Source: Schistocephalus solidus (lineage: Eukaryota; Platyhelminthes; Cestoda; Diphyllobothriidea; Diphyllobothriidae). Taken from it: a stretch of 64,000 nucleotides of DNA. The stretch lies in contig WEDG01001067.1 of assembly GCA_017591395.1 (NCBI GenBank), positions 34,798 through 98,797 of the forward strand, in the 5' to 3' direction. Position numbers and translations under genes: made by a program. Below the pieces are notes generated by a model that searched no databases, was not told where the DNA came from, and was given only the letters and a program-made list of their open reading frames with translations. This document shows positions 45,961-58,190 of this stretch, piece by piece (positions within the stretch are counted from its first letter, which is position 1; the number at the start of each line of letters is the position of its first letter).

Positions 45961-46720
45961 GTGGTGTACCGCAGGTTTTCGTGGAGGCGCATGTGTTCTA
46001 ATAGGCCCATGCGGTGTATAAATGTGCGGGAGCAGTGAGGGCAGTGAAGGCGGGCGCGGCAACTGTATGTCGGAGCCCCAGGCACTGGTTCACCAGCCTC
46101 CGTGCGATGGATTCGCAGGTGACCGACCAGGCTGATGCGTGAGTTGAAGTTGCGCGCGTAGTGTGGGCAGGAGAAATCGGTAGACGCTGGGGGGATTTCA
46201 TTCACGTTAGTGGGGGTGGCAGTGGCAGTAAGAATGGCAGGAGCGGAGGGTGTGCATAGTGTATCGGTGTTGTCGGCACATTGGTGAATTCCGCTGTCAT
46301 GGATGCGCATGTGACCGAATAGGCCCATGCGGTGGTGGTTGCGGTGGTGAGGGTAACAGGCGATGAGTAGAGGGATGTGGTCTCTATGATGGTGGGAGTA
46401 ATGGAATTGATGCCAAAGTGAGGGTGAGGGAGTCTTAAGGAGGGTTGGCAGAATTTGACGTAGAAGTTGGAATAGTAGGACTGTTGGTACATTGCTTCCG
46501 AAGATGTCCAACCAGGCCGATTCCCGCGCAGATGCGTTGACAACGCGGGCATGTTGGCAGGGCCTGGGCATCGACGATGTTGGTCCGGGGATGCTGGTGA
46601 ATTTTGTGCCGCTCTTTTGGCCTTGGCGGCGGCGATCCGGTTGGCCTCATAGATTGCTGAACCAGTCTTCACGGATCTTCTCCATGCCAGTCTATCCTGC
46701 GCGAGGTCCTCCCAGGTCAC
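45951..46720 (-). pseudogene. Copy 2 C-terminal C2H2 zinc-finger region
   Basis: After DLAQDRLAWRRSVKTGSAIY and EANRIAAAKAKRAAQ, finger-like units follow: LPTCPRCQRICAGIGLVGHL, an incomplete one ending GLFGHMRIH, FSCPHYARNFNSRISLVGHL with RIH (second Cys replaced by Tyr), and LHCPHCSRTFIHRMGLLEHM with RLH, a complete C-x2-C-x12-H-x3-H finger. It ends HENLRYTTGG-stop at 45951. The last two fingers are in one frame with no stop for 206 codons. C2H2 fingers after the RT are unusual for a LINE and may help bind template RNA or target DNA (inference). Confidence 0.8.
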
Positions 46721-46740
46721 CGGGTTGATTTGCAGTTGAT

Positions 46741-48290
46741 TCAGCGATTTTTTTCAGGGTTCTTGTAGCATCGTTTTTGACCCCCCTGTCGGCGAGCACC
46801 CGTAGCGACATATCCGTAGAAAAGTCGTTCGGGTAGTCGCTCGTCGTCCATTCTCACCAGGTGGACGCTCCATCGCAGTTGCACTTGCCTCAGCAAAGCG
46901 TTGATGCTGAGGATTTTGGTCCGCTCTAGGACTCCCGTGTCCCGGATCCTGACTTGCCATCTCAGTTTCAGTATTCTGCGGAGGCAGCTGAGATGGAAGT
47001 GATTTAGCTTACTGGCTTGATTCGTGTAGACGGTCCAGGTCTCCGCTCTGTAAATGAGTGTCGTCAAAACGACGGCCTTGTACATATTCAGTTTGGTGTT
47101 CAGGTGAGTAACGTGGCGATTCCACACGGAGGCCTGCAGTCGACCGAAGGCCTGACTGGCTTTGGAGATTCGTTTGGGCAACCTCATCATCGATTCTCGT
47201 GTTGCGTGACAGCGTGCTTCCCAGATAAGCGAAGGTTTCCAAATTTTTGTGTTGAGTACCGTTGACATTGATTCGGGGAGCATTGTATCCCGCGTTGTGT
47301 GGCGGCTGGTGCGTGACAACCGTTTAGGCTGTACTGATTGCTAATCCAAAATTGGCGCAGCCTGCGGCGAAGAGGTTCATGCTCCTTTGCATGTCTTCAT
47401 CCGCCTCGGTGTTAAGAGCGCAGTCGTCCGTGAAGAGCAAGTAATGAACTGCAGCCGTAGACACGCGCGTTGTGGCCTGCATACGCCGATTGTTGAGAAG
47501 GGGCCCGACAGTTCTGTAGGCGATGCGGATCCCAGGCTGCTCATCAAGGTAGGCGTCCATCACATAGCAGAGAACATGAGACTGATGATTCGCGATGCAC
47601 CATGTCAAAGGCTTTCGTAGGATTAACGAAGGTACTGTAAAGGTGAGCTCACATCTCCTGGCACTTCTCTTATAGCTGGCGGACAGAGAAGATCATGCCG
47701 GTTGTTCCGCGGAGTCGGCAGAAACCACATTGGCTTTCCGGGAGTAATCCCTGCTCTATGTGACCGTCCAGACGATTGAGATGGGTACGGGCGAAGATCT
47801 CCCCGGCGATGTTGGACAAACGAGATACCTCTGTGATTATCATAGAGTTGACGATTCCCCTTTCCGCACGTAGAGATGGACGATGGTCGCGTCTTTGAAA
47901 TCCTGAGGAACTTGTCCTTGAGCCACATCTTCTGAAAGTGTTGTGAGTTCTGCCATTAATCGGGGCCCGCCGCGCTTGTAGACTTCCGGTGGGATTGCGT
48001 TAGATGCAGGGGCTGAAGATGGTTTTGAAAAGGTTTTTCATTTCATTGGGTCCGCATACCCCTGGATTTCCTCAGCCGTTGCTGTGCAAGGCGGCGGCAT
48101 CTCAAAAAGGCTGCTTTGGTGGCGTCAGTCCGAAGGTTCATGAAGGCTTTTTGTAGTCCATTCTTCTCCGCGAGTAAGTTGCTGATGTCGACATCATTGT
48201 CGTCAAACAAGCCCTGATGTTGACGGCATGCGCGTCCGAAGACTTCGAGGGCGGTGGACATTTCGCAGTTCACACCATCGTGTCTCTACG
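46741..48290 (-). pseudogene. Copy 2 reverse transcriptase domain
   Basis: Blocks on the minus strand: LLAEKNGLQKAFMNLRTDAT (about 48190-48130), FKDATIVHL-like near 47895, SQCGF near 47725, DEQPGIRIAYRT and VHYLLFTDDCALNTEADEDM (palm box FTDD in place of FADD, about 47440-47410), [20 protein letters not shown] (about 47242-47180), [40 protein letters not shown] and [20 protein letters not shown]. Stops and shifts separate the blocks. The first palm aspartate is present but the Ala is changed; inactive because of frame damage. Confidence 0.8.
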
Positions 48291-48439
48291 GTGGCGTCAT
48301 TATCTGGAGCATGCAGGTTCTCCAGTTTCTCGGTTATTTGGTTGTTTAAACCAAAAGAGTGAGCAGGAAGATTTAAAAAAGAGTATCTAACTTATTTGGC
48401 GGTGGCTTACATTGGGGCCTTCGTCAGGGTTGAAATCGG

Positions 48440-49170
48440 AGCCTCATCTGGGAGAGGACCAGGCGGTGATCCGTTCAACCATTGGCATCGCAAATCGCCT
48501 TTTTCACCAGCACGTCCTGTTTATCTCACCTCCGGACGAGAGCGTAGTCCAGGTGGTGCCAGTGTCTCGAGCGGGGTTGTACCCAGATCGTCTTTTTCCG
48601 CATCGGGAGGCGGAAGGTGTTGTTCAGCAGGAGACGGTGTTTCGCACAAGTTCGCAGAAGGAGGAGGCCGTTATCGTTACAGCTACCGAGACCGTGCGGA
48701 CCAAGCACTCCCTGCCAGGCAGCGTGGTTTGTCTCGAGGCGGGCGTTGAAGTCACCAAGGACAATTTACTCGTCCGTCTTAGGCTCAGAGCTCGTCATTG
48801 GGGCAGCGTAGGCGCTGATGATGGTGGCGAACTAGTCTCCCTGAAGAGGCAGGCGGAGGCTCATCAGGCGGTCATTGATACCCTGCGGCAAACAGGACAG
48901 ACGTCCCACGATGTCGTTCCGGATGGCAAAGGCAACCCCAGAATCGCGCCGCTCTGCCTTTGGCCAACCGCTCGAGAAGAAGGTGTAGTCGGCACCCACC
49001 TCCTCCAGCTGACCCTGCTCAGAGAATCGGGCCTCGCTGAGAGCAGCAATGTCCACCTTGTAGTGCGCCAGTTCCCGAGCGACTAGCGCCGTCCTCCGAT
49101 CCCGCCGGATGTTCCTCGGAGTGTCTAAAAGAGAACGAACATTCCAGGCTGCTAGTGTGAGCGGACTCAC
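48440..49170 (-). pseudogene. Copy 2 APE-type endonuclease domain
   Basis: The open part (49170-48832) begins MSPLTLAAWNVRSLLDTPRN, then [37 protein letters not shown] and [11 protein letters not shown] before an in-frame stop. It resumes with [11 protein letters not shown] and, at 48708-48526, [18 protein letters not shown] and LDYALVRR. The LAAWNVRSLL start and SE-R block are closer to an intact family sequence than those of copy 1, and this gives the probable N-terminus of the ORF. The plus-strand 224-residue frame at 48412-49086 is its shadow. Confidence 0.8.
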
Positions 49171-50004
49171 CCGAGCGGCCCGGAGGGTATGGCGCGGGAG
49201 ATGGGAACGGGGACATTGTTGGTTGTTTGAGTTTTACGACCGCGTATTTTGCGTTCTGCGAGCCGCGGCCGGCTGCAGAAGACGTGATACACAGTATTTG
49301 TTTAGGGCATCTTTTCTAGCCCCTTCCCCCGCGAGGAGACAAGCAGTGCTGTCCCTAAATAGGGCTGCTCGGACATCCCAGACGGCTGCCGAACTCCACT
49401 ATGGGTCACGGTTTTGTTTTAGTGGGAGAGCGACCCGAATTAGCCTGGGCCAGCTCTGCTGAGGCAGCTGTGGAGCGATTCGGAGACTCAATAGCTGCAT
49501 CAGATGGGGGGCGGACTCTCTCCAGGAGTGTCGGTGGTGGTAGGGGCGCACGTATGTAAAACGGACTTGATGAATCCATTCAGCGAGAGTTGGATAATTT
49601 TCTCGGCTCGAAAAATAAATGCTTATATTCTGCTCTAAGTAATCATTTAGTCCACTTTAGCACTAAATCCGAATTATACTGAGCTCACGCGTATTTATTC
49701 CTTTTGTAAAAAAACTCAGATAATACGAGCCATGCAGTCGATTTTAGCTAACTGCTGCTTGCATTTTGAATCCAGGTAAGTGACGATTATGGTGGTCGCT
49801 TCAGCAGGCCTTGAAGTTATTAGACCTCCCAAGACGTGTTCTGCCTTGAGCGCTTTTTGTTTCTGATCAAAGACGGAGATGTCTTAAACAACCGTCTAAG
49901 CATGTCATGCCCAGCTGGTTCACGAAATATGGATCCGGATTTCACACGTACAAGATAGGAACAGCTCTTTTTCGAATTGAGTTGTAATTTCATGCAGGCA
50001 CTAC

Positions 50005-50400
50005 AAAGAAGAAGCCATTGCAGCCTGCATTTTCGTCCTGAAAGGACCGAGTTATCACGTCAGTTGGCTGCGTTTCAAGCCACGGCTTTTGGCACGCCGT
50101 GATAACCTAAAAGCGCGTCAGGTTGTTTGTACTGTGGAATATGCGTTGAGTGCCGGGGAGACGCGGTTCCCGGAGTCGAACTCACTCTCTTTTTCCTGCC
50201 CCATACACCAATCTAATGTCCGAGTCGGTCAGCGATGTGATGCGGGGATTGGGCGCAGGTGTTTGGTGCGGCGTGAGCCTGCGCTTAGGCATTCCGTAGC
50301 AGGCCCCACTTGATTTTTTTAGCGCTAATAACGCGTGTCGCATCCTGATCCGGCCCCCCATGTTATTCCGGTACATTTAACGCGTGGTCCGTTGTAGGGG
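50005..50400 (-). repeat. Divergent unit B
   Basis: Plus-strand agccattgcagcctgcattt, gagttatcacgtcagttggc, tttcaagccacggcttttgg and aaaagcgcgtcaggttgttt correspond to the 45400-45540 part of unit B. It is older than copies 1 and 2. Confidence 0.6.
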
Positions 50401-50859
50401 CAAGGTTTAGAGTTTTGTGCACCTCATTCAATAGTCTAGCAAATTAAGTAAAAAGCTTTCTAATAGAGGACAGTGGGAAAGGTTTGCCGAAAAAGTCCTC
50501 CGATAATTGAAACTGGACTATTTAGTAAGCTTAGATCAGGTGTTACGAGTGAATAATTACGAAAGAATGCATACTCTTTTGTCTTTATATAATTCTGGTT
50601 TGAAAATCTGATCAATTTTGTACCCTACAACCAAGCAAGAACACTAAAGGACAGTTTTATGTTATAATATTCGTAATTTACACGTACATAATAGATGAAT
50701 TCAAGAAAAGACGCAAGCAGAGAATGACCGATTATATCTTAGAGTACATAGCAAGAGCGGGCCTATAAGGGGTCATGTGTTGGGTGCGGTGGACCACCAT
50801 GAGACCAAGATTAGGGCACGGCAGGCATTAGCGGGGATGCGTACGCAAACCAATGACAC

Positions 50860-51090
50860 ATATGTGGGAAGGGGTTGCGGTAGCACGCCTAGCCGCAGGC
50901 TCACGCCACTTCATCCACCTGCACTCCGGTATTCTTGATTCGATCTTGTTACCGGGCCCAGATGGGTCAAAGAGAGAGGAAGTTAGATTCTACTATCACC
51001 ATAAGTTACGCGCAAGCCACTGTCGTTGCGACCAACCTGCTACGGGGCACACTGTGCACATCGTCGGAAGGACAGTCGAACTCCAATGCA
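50860..51090 (+). repeat. Divergent unit A
   Basis: It has ggttgcggtagcacgcctag at the start and ttacgcgcaagccactgtcg and gtgcacatcgtcggaaggac near the end, in the order of unit A at 37396. Several indels. Confidence 0.5.
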
Positions 51091-54000
51091 TAGTGAGAAA
51101 GTTTTGCGCGGTTTACTCTAAACTAATGAACAATTTAGAAAAGGTAATGGTACTGTGTAAGGTGTTTCCGAAATATTTTTATATCTAGATAAGTACAATT
51201 TATCAAACACAACGACAATGGTTTCAAATAAAGGTTTTTGAGTTTAGGGCAAAAACTGTCAGTATCAGTTAGGGAAATGTATGAACATACTAAAATTTAC
51301 GACAGATTTACTTCAAAAATGGGTGAAGGATATGTGAAATAACTCAACAAAGCACTTTTACACAGAAAACTATCGAGAAGGTTGTTATTTACTCGGGAAC
51401 ATATTCATCTCAGGCCCTAGTTGGAGATGTCCGTGTTCTGAGGCAAGTGGGTTTCAAGCCTAGTTCAGCCTACAAGTATGACCTACACCGTCATCTGAAG
51501 GAAAAAACAGCTAAAACACAGTTTTCGTTGAAACTCAACGAACTCTGGCATTGCCCGAAGGAGCATAGTAATTTCACGGCAAAAATATCTTCCACAGACG
51601 GTGACCTCTCTGTAGTTGTACTTGTAGTTAGAGGTCAATTTTAGTTAGAGACCGACCTCCAAAGATGACCATAAGGCAACTTTCGGTTCTAAAATTATGC
51701 CACTAAGAAAGCCAATTATATCATGTTAGTTCTGGTCAGCCGCATATACAGATGAAAAAAGTAAACATTTTAAGTCAATCCTGCGCGTCCTTTTGATAAA
51801 CTTCGCTAAACATCGAGCAGTTAACTGTCTATCATGCTGAATAGTACACAAATTCCCAAACGATAGCTAACACTCGGGCTATCTAAGATACTTGCTACAC
51901 ACCTTGTCGGGTATATACTGTTTTATTCAATTAATTAACTACTTGCATGGACCTGCATTAAGCACTCCTGCGGATCAGATTCAGTTTTACTCAAAATCAA
52001 TCTTTGCGTTTTCGTCCCTTCTGCTTTTCTATAAGGAATACTACTACTTTGAATGTTTTTTTCACGTTTTTCGCCAAATGTAACTCGTTTATCTCTAGTT
52101 GGATGCTTTGATAAATGCATATGGCTCGACTTGTGTGCGAGCAAGGATTTTCGTGAATGTAGTTCGGTCACTTATGACAAGCGAAGCGCACACATGGAAT
52201 TTAAGGCAAGTTAAACCCGTTCAGACGGCCTGTTTGTCTGCGTGACGGGTACCGAGGCAACCGGCTTTTGTCATTACTGCACAGCCCCAAATATGGTGAG
52301 ACAGTCAGTCACCGAAATAAAAATATGTAAGCAACTCAAGTAGCTTGATGCTTCCCAAAGCGTAACAAACCAGCAGAAGGCGACCTGATGGATGGGCACT
52401 TTTTTCGTTCTGGAGGGCAAACAAGCAGCAATCACCGAAAGTAGCACTGACATAGCACCGCAATCCTATTGAAGTGGGACGGAGGACAAAGTGGCCAAAC
52501 TCCGGCAGTTCAAACGCCTTGGCATGTCAAAAGGCTTATTTGAAAAAGGAGAAGGCGACGAAATAAGCTGAATTTAACGAAGTCATGAAATTTCGCGACC
52601 TCTTATTCAACTGCATACGGGCATAAGTCAAGATAAACTGTCCAATTATGCATCGACCTAGAGGCATGAAACTTGATAAGTAAACAAAGCAAAAACTGTG
52701 GGTATGATACATGCGGGTGCACATGGTGAGAGGGAAAGCGGGAAGAACAGTTATCTAAGCAAACCAGGCTTAGTCACGAAATTTCGACAAGTGCAATAGA
52801 CAGCTGAAGAGCTGAAAGGCTAGCGACAAAACCCGAGTCCGGCAAGCGACACCATTTGCTGGAAACGTGCTTGCAGCAGTCGCTTGAAGTCGCTCAAACG
52901 TAGAAACGATGGAAAACAAAACGGGTAGGGCAGGGATACGAGCGACAATAAAGATGCTGGCGCAGATATCATAATTAGCGCCTGCACAAATGAAGGTGAT
53001 AATTGCTGTGGGAGGTTGACGGCCACTGACACCCCGTTCGCTTATTCGATTGCCGTCGCAGCGTCGAACTAAGAAATAGGACGCATTACAATCCACTTCC
53101 CTCACCCCGAGAACGGAGCCTCGACGGACAACATCACAGACAATATCGGATAGGAGAAAGTAAACTGTGCACACGAAACGAACAGCAGATCCAGTTTTTT
53201 AAATGTTGGTTTGTGAGTTGGCATTTCTTTCGTAAGACAGAGTAATAAACTGGCTTGACAGTAGTTTGTTTCAGAGCAGTGAGAACCACAAGGAATATGA
53301 AAATAAACAGTGCCCGTGATATACTGTTATTTCTGCCTATCACAGCATGCAACATGAACAGCAAAGCAATATTTGCCTGCGGTTCACCCTGAACATATAC
53401 GGAAAGTAGAAGGCGAATGGCTGCCATGTGCATCATTAGCAAGTATTTTTACTATTAGTGATCGGAAATTAATGAAAGAATAGCGTCTATTAACAGGCAA
53501 ACAAACAAGACGACACGTTAATCCGTCGCACACTAAAAAGTATAACTATATCGTTCTAAAACCTATCAACAAAGAGTATTTGCTTATGTTCCCTCGAAAC
53601 ATAATTATGAAACGCGTCGATGAATTTGGCTCTCATCTACAAAAGGCCATGACACGGTCATTTTGAATTAGGAAACTGATTCGATAACACCTATTATATG
53701 CTAAGGAGTATACTGACTACAGACCTTCACTCGATGACGAGTGCTGGCTAGTAAATAAGCCTACAAGGTCAACTAAGGTGGTCATATTTGGGGAGAACTT
53801 CCCATGAGACTACAGATTGCTGGCCGTAAGTTTCAAAAAACTGTCGATACCTGATGGGTTGCATGGGCGGAATCAACAGCAGGGTGTGCACTAACATCAT
53901 GAATGCTTTCGGTTACGGCGGCACTCATCGAAAAAAGAACACCATGCTGGCGCAAGATATTGTCGTTCATCACAGCACAAGAGAGAGGTATGGATCCACT

Positions 54001-54657
54001 AAGGCTTACGTCTATAATTTAATTTTTAAACCACAGCCAGCCTACAGTCTGCGAAATACCTTCATCCCTGCCCACAGATCCAACCTCAATTCCATCCGTC
54101 CGAATCAAAATAAATTGGCACAAGGTAAGATGATACATAAATCCGGCAGAAATTTGGATTTCTGTTTAGTCCTTGCATAGACCACACCACAATAGGCAAC
54201 TTGGTCTTCTGTCCGCCAGAAGTAGGCTAAAGAACGATCGAGCAAGTACTAATATTTCAGTTTTCCTAGTTTTCTTTACTTTCTCCTTTTTACACCCCCA
54301 TCTTCCAGCCCTAAATAAAATATGAGTAGTGCACTCGTTTTCAGTCACCTACTGTACATCGCGAAACCCAAACAACGAACCTACAGAGTAAATATAGTTT
54401 TTCGGGTCGTGGGTTGAAATTATGGTTCCTATATGGTTCGACTGTCAAGCTGTAACAATTCGTTGCTGGTGGAGATGCTGGACCAGACAAGGAATGAAAG
54501 ATTAGGAATGATAAAACAGAAAAGAAGGTAACAAAGGAAGTAACCAGCCCCCTTCCCCCGCACCACCTAAGCCAGGGTGTCCTCTATAAAAGAAGGTCTG
54601 TTGGCGAGATGCGCAGTCTCGAAGTTAGATAAGAGAGCAAAGGCCAATAATACTTAC

Positions 54658-54912
54658 GCCAAGCTCATCAGCAAGTGCCTGCCCTTCCTCTGGGGATACC
54701 ACCCGCAGGTGAACCAAATCGATTTTATTTGCGGCGAGAATCACAGGATAGGAGTCCCGATCCCGTGCGCGTAGGATTTGTGTGTGAAATCTCCGCACTT
54801 GACGGAAGCTCTGTGGGTCTGTCACTGAGTACACCACAATAAAACCATGGCCCTTGCGCATGTACTGTTCTCGCATTGCACTGAATTCATCCTGTCCCCG
54901 CAGTATCCAGAA
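54658..54912 (-). CDS. MRAS: M-Ras-like GTPase, coding exon 3, with frameshift
   Basis: Acceptor cgtatcag (AG at 54914-54913), donor gtaagta (54657-54651). The first codons give V-L-D-T-A, then four Gs (54899-54896) where three are needed. After that one-base slip the frame runs GQDEFSAMREQYMRKGHGFI, VVYSVTDPQSFRQVRRFHTQ, ILRARDRDSYPVILAANKID and LVHLRVVSPEEGQALADELG. Seen: switch II with Gln in DTAGQ, and NKID (G4). The RFH-x-x-ILR-x-x-DR block and the following PxIL-ANK-DL-HLR stretch resemble M-Ras more than K/H/N-Ras. Exon length also shows the error: 255 bp is one more than phase requires (1 base from exon 2, phase 0 at the end). Confidence 0.85.
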
Positions 54913-57900
54913 CTGATACGAGGGAGAAAAATGATGCATTAACCCTTACTCGTAGGAGGAGCAAAGTAAGAAGGCAAAAATCTCACGGCGATTCCAAACT
55001 TACACGTAGAACCCTCCTTTCTCAGTCTAGACGTAATTGTTTTACGTTCTATGCACATAAACCTATGGAAAACATGCATTCACAGAACATAGCATGAAAA
55101 AGAATGGTGAGAGATTTAAAAGTTGGTCACTTTGGTTTTCAATCTTGTTCAACTAAGTATAAAATGACAAGTAGCTCGGATACACAGTAAGAAACGGCCG
55201 GTTTGAAAGAGGTATGATTTGTCGAGTACAGGTTATAAACTAAAGCTAGCCGGTCAAGAAAAAGATAGGAAGTGGCGCTGGAAGACAGTTTCACCAAGCT
55301 GGTAAATTGTTTGATGGTTAATGTAGCCGTGAGGCGCACGAAACTTAACAATATAAAGGAAATGAAGGCCAATAAAGTAGTTTTGTTTTATGGATGATTC
55401 CTGTTTAAAATTTTGAAGAAGTAGCGGTGTTTCCAGATAGACGGTAGCAGCTGGTGGATGCAAAGTGCGTGCAAAAGTGTATCAACAGCAAAACGTTTAT
55501 GCTGTGATCGCCTTACTTAGCCGACTATTTGGCAACCTGATCGCGGATAGCCCTATCCTTGGGCCTTGGACTGAAAATCAGCGGAGTCGAAAGGTTGCAA
55601 TGGAGGTCAATTAAGCTCGAATACGAGGGTCGGTTTGACGGTGGATTTTATCCTTACCTTAACAGTCTAGAAGAAAGAATTACCTATGATCGTAGAAGCC
55701 GTAAACTAATTAAAAACCCTCGCGGTATACAAGGATTAAACAAATATGTTCAGTCAAGCGTTTCGAGAAATCTTCTTTGCTAGTTATTTCAGATTCGTTT
55801 CGAATGTTTTGGTACAAAGTGACCGGAATAAGCAAATTTAATAATGAATAGATCATGAGTTAGTGACGCCAGGTTAGTCGGTCAAGACATGTTGATATCC
55901 ATAAGAATTTTAACTGGCAGTGAAGGAATAGAATCTAAACGGCCACTGCATGGAACGTAAAATGACTCTCATTTATGATTTTTTATACGTTTGTATATGG
56001 GAGGCTGGTCAAGATGATCCAAGGTTGGCTCCGTCGTGATGGCTGACAAAATAAACAGCCCGCAGGCGCGTGCCACACGCCTGTTTCTCGAATAATTGAC
56101 TAGTTTTTCACGCAAAAAGGGGGCATCCCTGTTCTCAACTGAGCGGGAGTGACAGCAGCCACACTAAGAACGAGCAACTGCAGCCGGAATTTCCGTTCTG
56201 AGAGAAGGACCAAGTGAGCACGTCATTTTGCTGTTTTCCAAGCCGCAGCTTTTACCACACTGTGATGGATTGAAAGCGCGTCAAATTGTGTAATTATGAA
56301 AATGCGCTGGGTAGTAAAGAAAAAGAGTCCGCAGTCGAACGCACGTTCTTTTTTCTCTATGGGGGACCTGTGCGGAGATCAGATTAAGTAGCTGGAGTAA
56401 CGTGAACCTATGACTATTCGGGCCACCACGCCCCTCAGTTGTGGCACATATTATGGGTACGCCAGCCGAATAACGCGAGCCGTGCTCTAATCCATCCCAC
56501 GTTCGTACCCAGAGTGTCAACCGCGCGGCCCGTTGCACGGGCAAATCAAGGAGCTACACAGTATATGGTAGACAGTTAAAATCAGACGATAGGATATCTG
56601 TGAACTTAATTCTGAGGACAGGGAGCCTAATGGGCTCAGAAAATGGGTGGCGCATTTGGAGCACGTAATACTGCAAATATGCCTTCATTTTCAAAGCTAG
56701 TACGGCCTCACTCAGCCTGCGGCATAAGGAACTAAGGAAGCACATTTGAAGCTTAAAAAACCATTCGTTTTCATTGTGTATTTGAAAGTAAGAAGGCTGG
56801 TGACGCAAGGTTTTGGTGTTGAAGGCCAAGTAGACGGCGAAATCTGGCATTACAGGATGGTTTGACATCCGATGGTATCGCTTTAATCGAGTACAGACAC
56901 AATAAAAAATAAATATCTTAGCCAAATACCACAGTGTTAAACTGCAGAATGAAAAAATATGGAGAAGGATAAAAATGCAATTTTAGGGCCATGACGGCTA
57001 CCTCCAAAACTATGATTCAGTCGTTTCTTTTTCGACAGCTACCGAAGCAGTTTGCACGATGCCAGTTTCCACTTGTCCATATGTGAAGCCAAACACAGCC
57101 AACAAGATTAAAACACAAAATAAATAAACGGCGTCCCTGAATCGGTTTGTCAAAGTCCTAAAAGGATACAGGAATATGAATCAACAAGCCCCAATTTCGA
57201 AATTAGTGACTAAGAGGCAGGGCTTAGCTACGCAAGATGACATCATAGATAAAGAATAGAATTTCTACTCTTTAGGCTGTCTGATTTTTAAGGTAAATTT
57301 CTAGTTTTTAACGTGACCTATACTGGAGAAAAAAAGATCAGTCGATTTGTTTATACTTCTAGCTTTCGATAGCGTATGGGAGTCGATGATGAAAATGGCT
57401 GCTGTACACATTCAAAGGCTTAGAATAATAAACAAACTGTTCCAGTACTCGGCCAGTATTCTTCTTTAGTCTTGCATACATTTGGAACACGAAGATTTTC
57501 ACCCATGGTCTATAGACCGCGCGTCAAAAAAATTTTTTGATAGTAAGGTTGCGCTGTTGCTCAAGTGTTGGTTCGGTGTCTGTTCCACATCACACATTGT
57601 TTGCTCCGATAGTTTACAATGTTGTTCATTTACGGAATTCGGGTATCAAAATTCTGATAGTAACTTCTTAACAGCAGCCACTGTCATGGTCAAGACCCAA
57701 TCTCTGGCAGACGACTGCAATAAGGGAAACCAACTACGTGAAAATAAAATAGTTTAACGTCTACACAACATAAACCATGACGTTTAGCAATTCATCCTTA
57801 GGCATTAAGTGTTAAGAGGAACTCATTCTCCGCCAAAATAAAAAGAAGTTTGGTTATCGGAGGTTTTCAGGTGTGTACATACGCTAAGTAATCAAGGGGT

Positions 57901-58190
57901 GATTAAATGAAAGTTTCTATTTGAAATCCACTACAATGACGCAGAGGCGTAGTGCACATTTATCAAAAGGGTAACTGAAAGGATTTAAGCTAATTTTGTG
58001 TCGATGAAATAGTCAAACACTATTTAAGCATGGCGTAAGCATGAAATTTAAAATATGACTTGCATTTGGACGCAAAAGGAAGCTTAACTTGGGTAGGAAG
58101 CGATTCAGGATACCAAATTGGTTTATGTTAAAAAGCAAAGAATTACACGATAAATTCGAGTGAATATTGCACGATAAAAATTCAGCTCAC
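54913..58190 (-). other. M-Ras intron 2, about 3.3 kb
   Basis: Contains a divergent unit B at 56185-56550. Other reading frames (55559-55783 and 57482-57757 plus; 56554-56925 minus) have no recognised motif. Otherwise AT-rich sequence without features. Confidence 0.6.
56185..56550 (-). repeat. Highly divergent unit B
   Basis: Plus-strand gagcacgtcattttgctgtt, ccaagccgcagcttttacca and ttgaaagcgcgtcaaattgt align with the 50040-50120 and 45460-45540 portions of other B units. It is the oldest of the five copies by eye. Confidence 0.45.

Larger units (their letters stand above)
45240..49465 (-). mobile_element. Zinc-finger LINE, copy 2 (inverted relative to copy 1)
   Basis: Read from 49465 down: leader (49465-49175), endonuclease (49170-48440), RT (about 48290-46750), C2H2 region (46720-45951), unit B (45960-45355) and a partial unit A (45345-45245). 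Homology with copy 1 begins near its base 38165, so the 5-prime unit A is missing. Tail-to-tail with copy 1, 2.5 kb apart. The frames are broken, but less so than in copy 1 in the EN and finger parts. Confidence 0.8.
33114..54657 (-). other. M-Ras intron 3, about 21.5 kb
   Basis: A very large intron containing two tail-to-tail LINE copies (37.4-42.8 kb and 45.2-49.5 kb), an older RT relic (36.95-37.39 kb), and extra A and B units. Stretches without recognised features are 33826-36940, 42800-45230 (apart from a small palindrome) and 51100-54657; their short reading frames have no recognised motifs. Confidence 0.7.

Noticed and set aside
45951..46571. A free-standing host C2H2 zinc-finger gene
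   Set aside because: It lies directly downstream of the LINE RT in the same orientation, and the same finger end recurs in two other copies of the element.
48412..49086. 224-codon plus-strand frame
   Set aside because: Antisense of the copy 2 endonuclease, which has the correct motifs on the minus strand.
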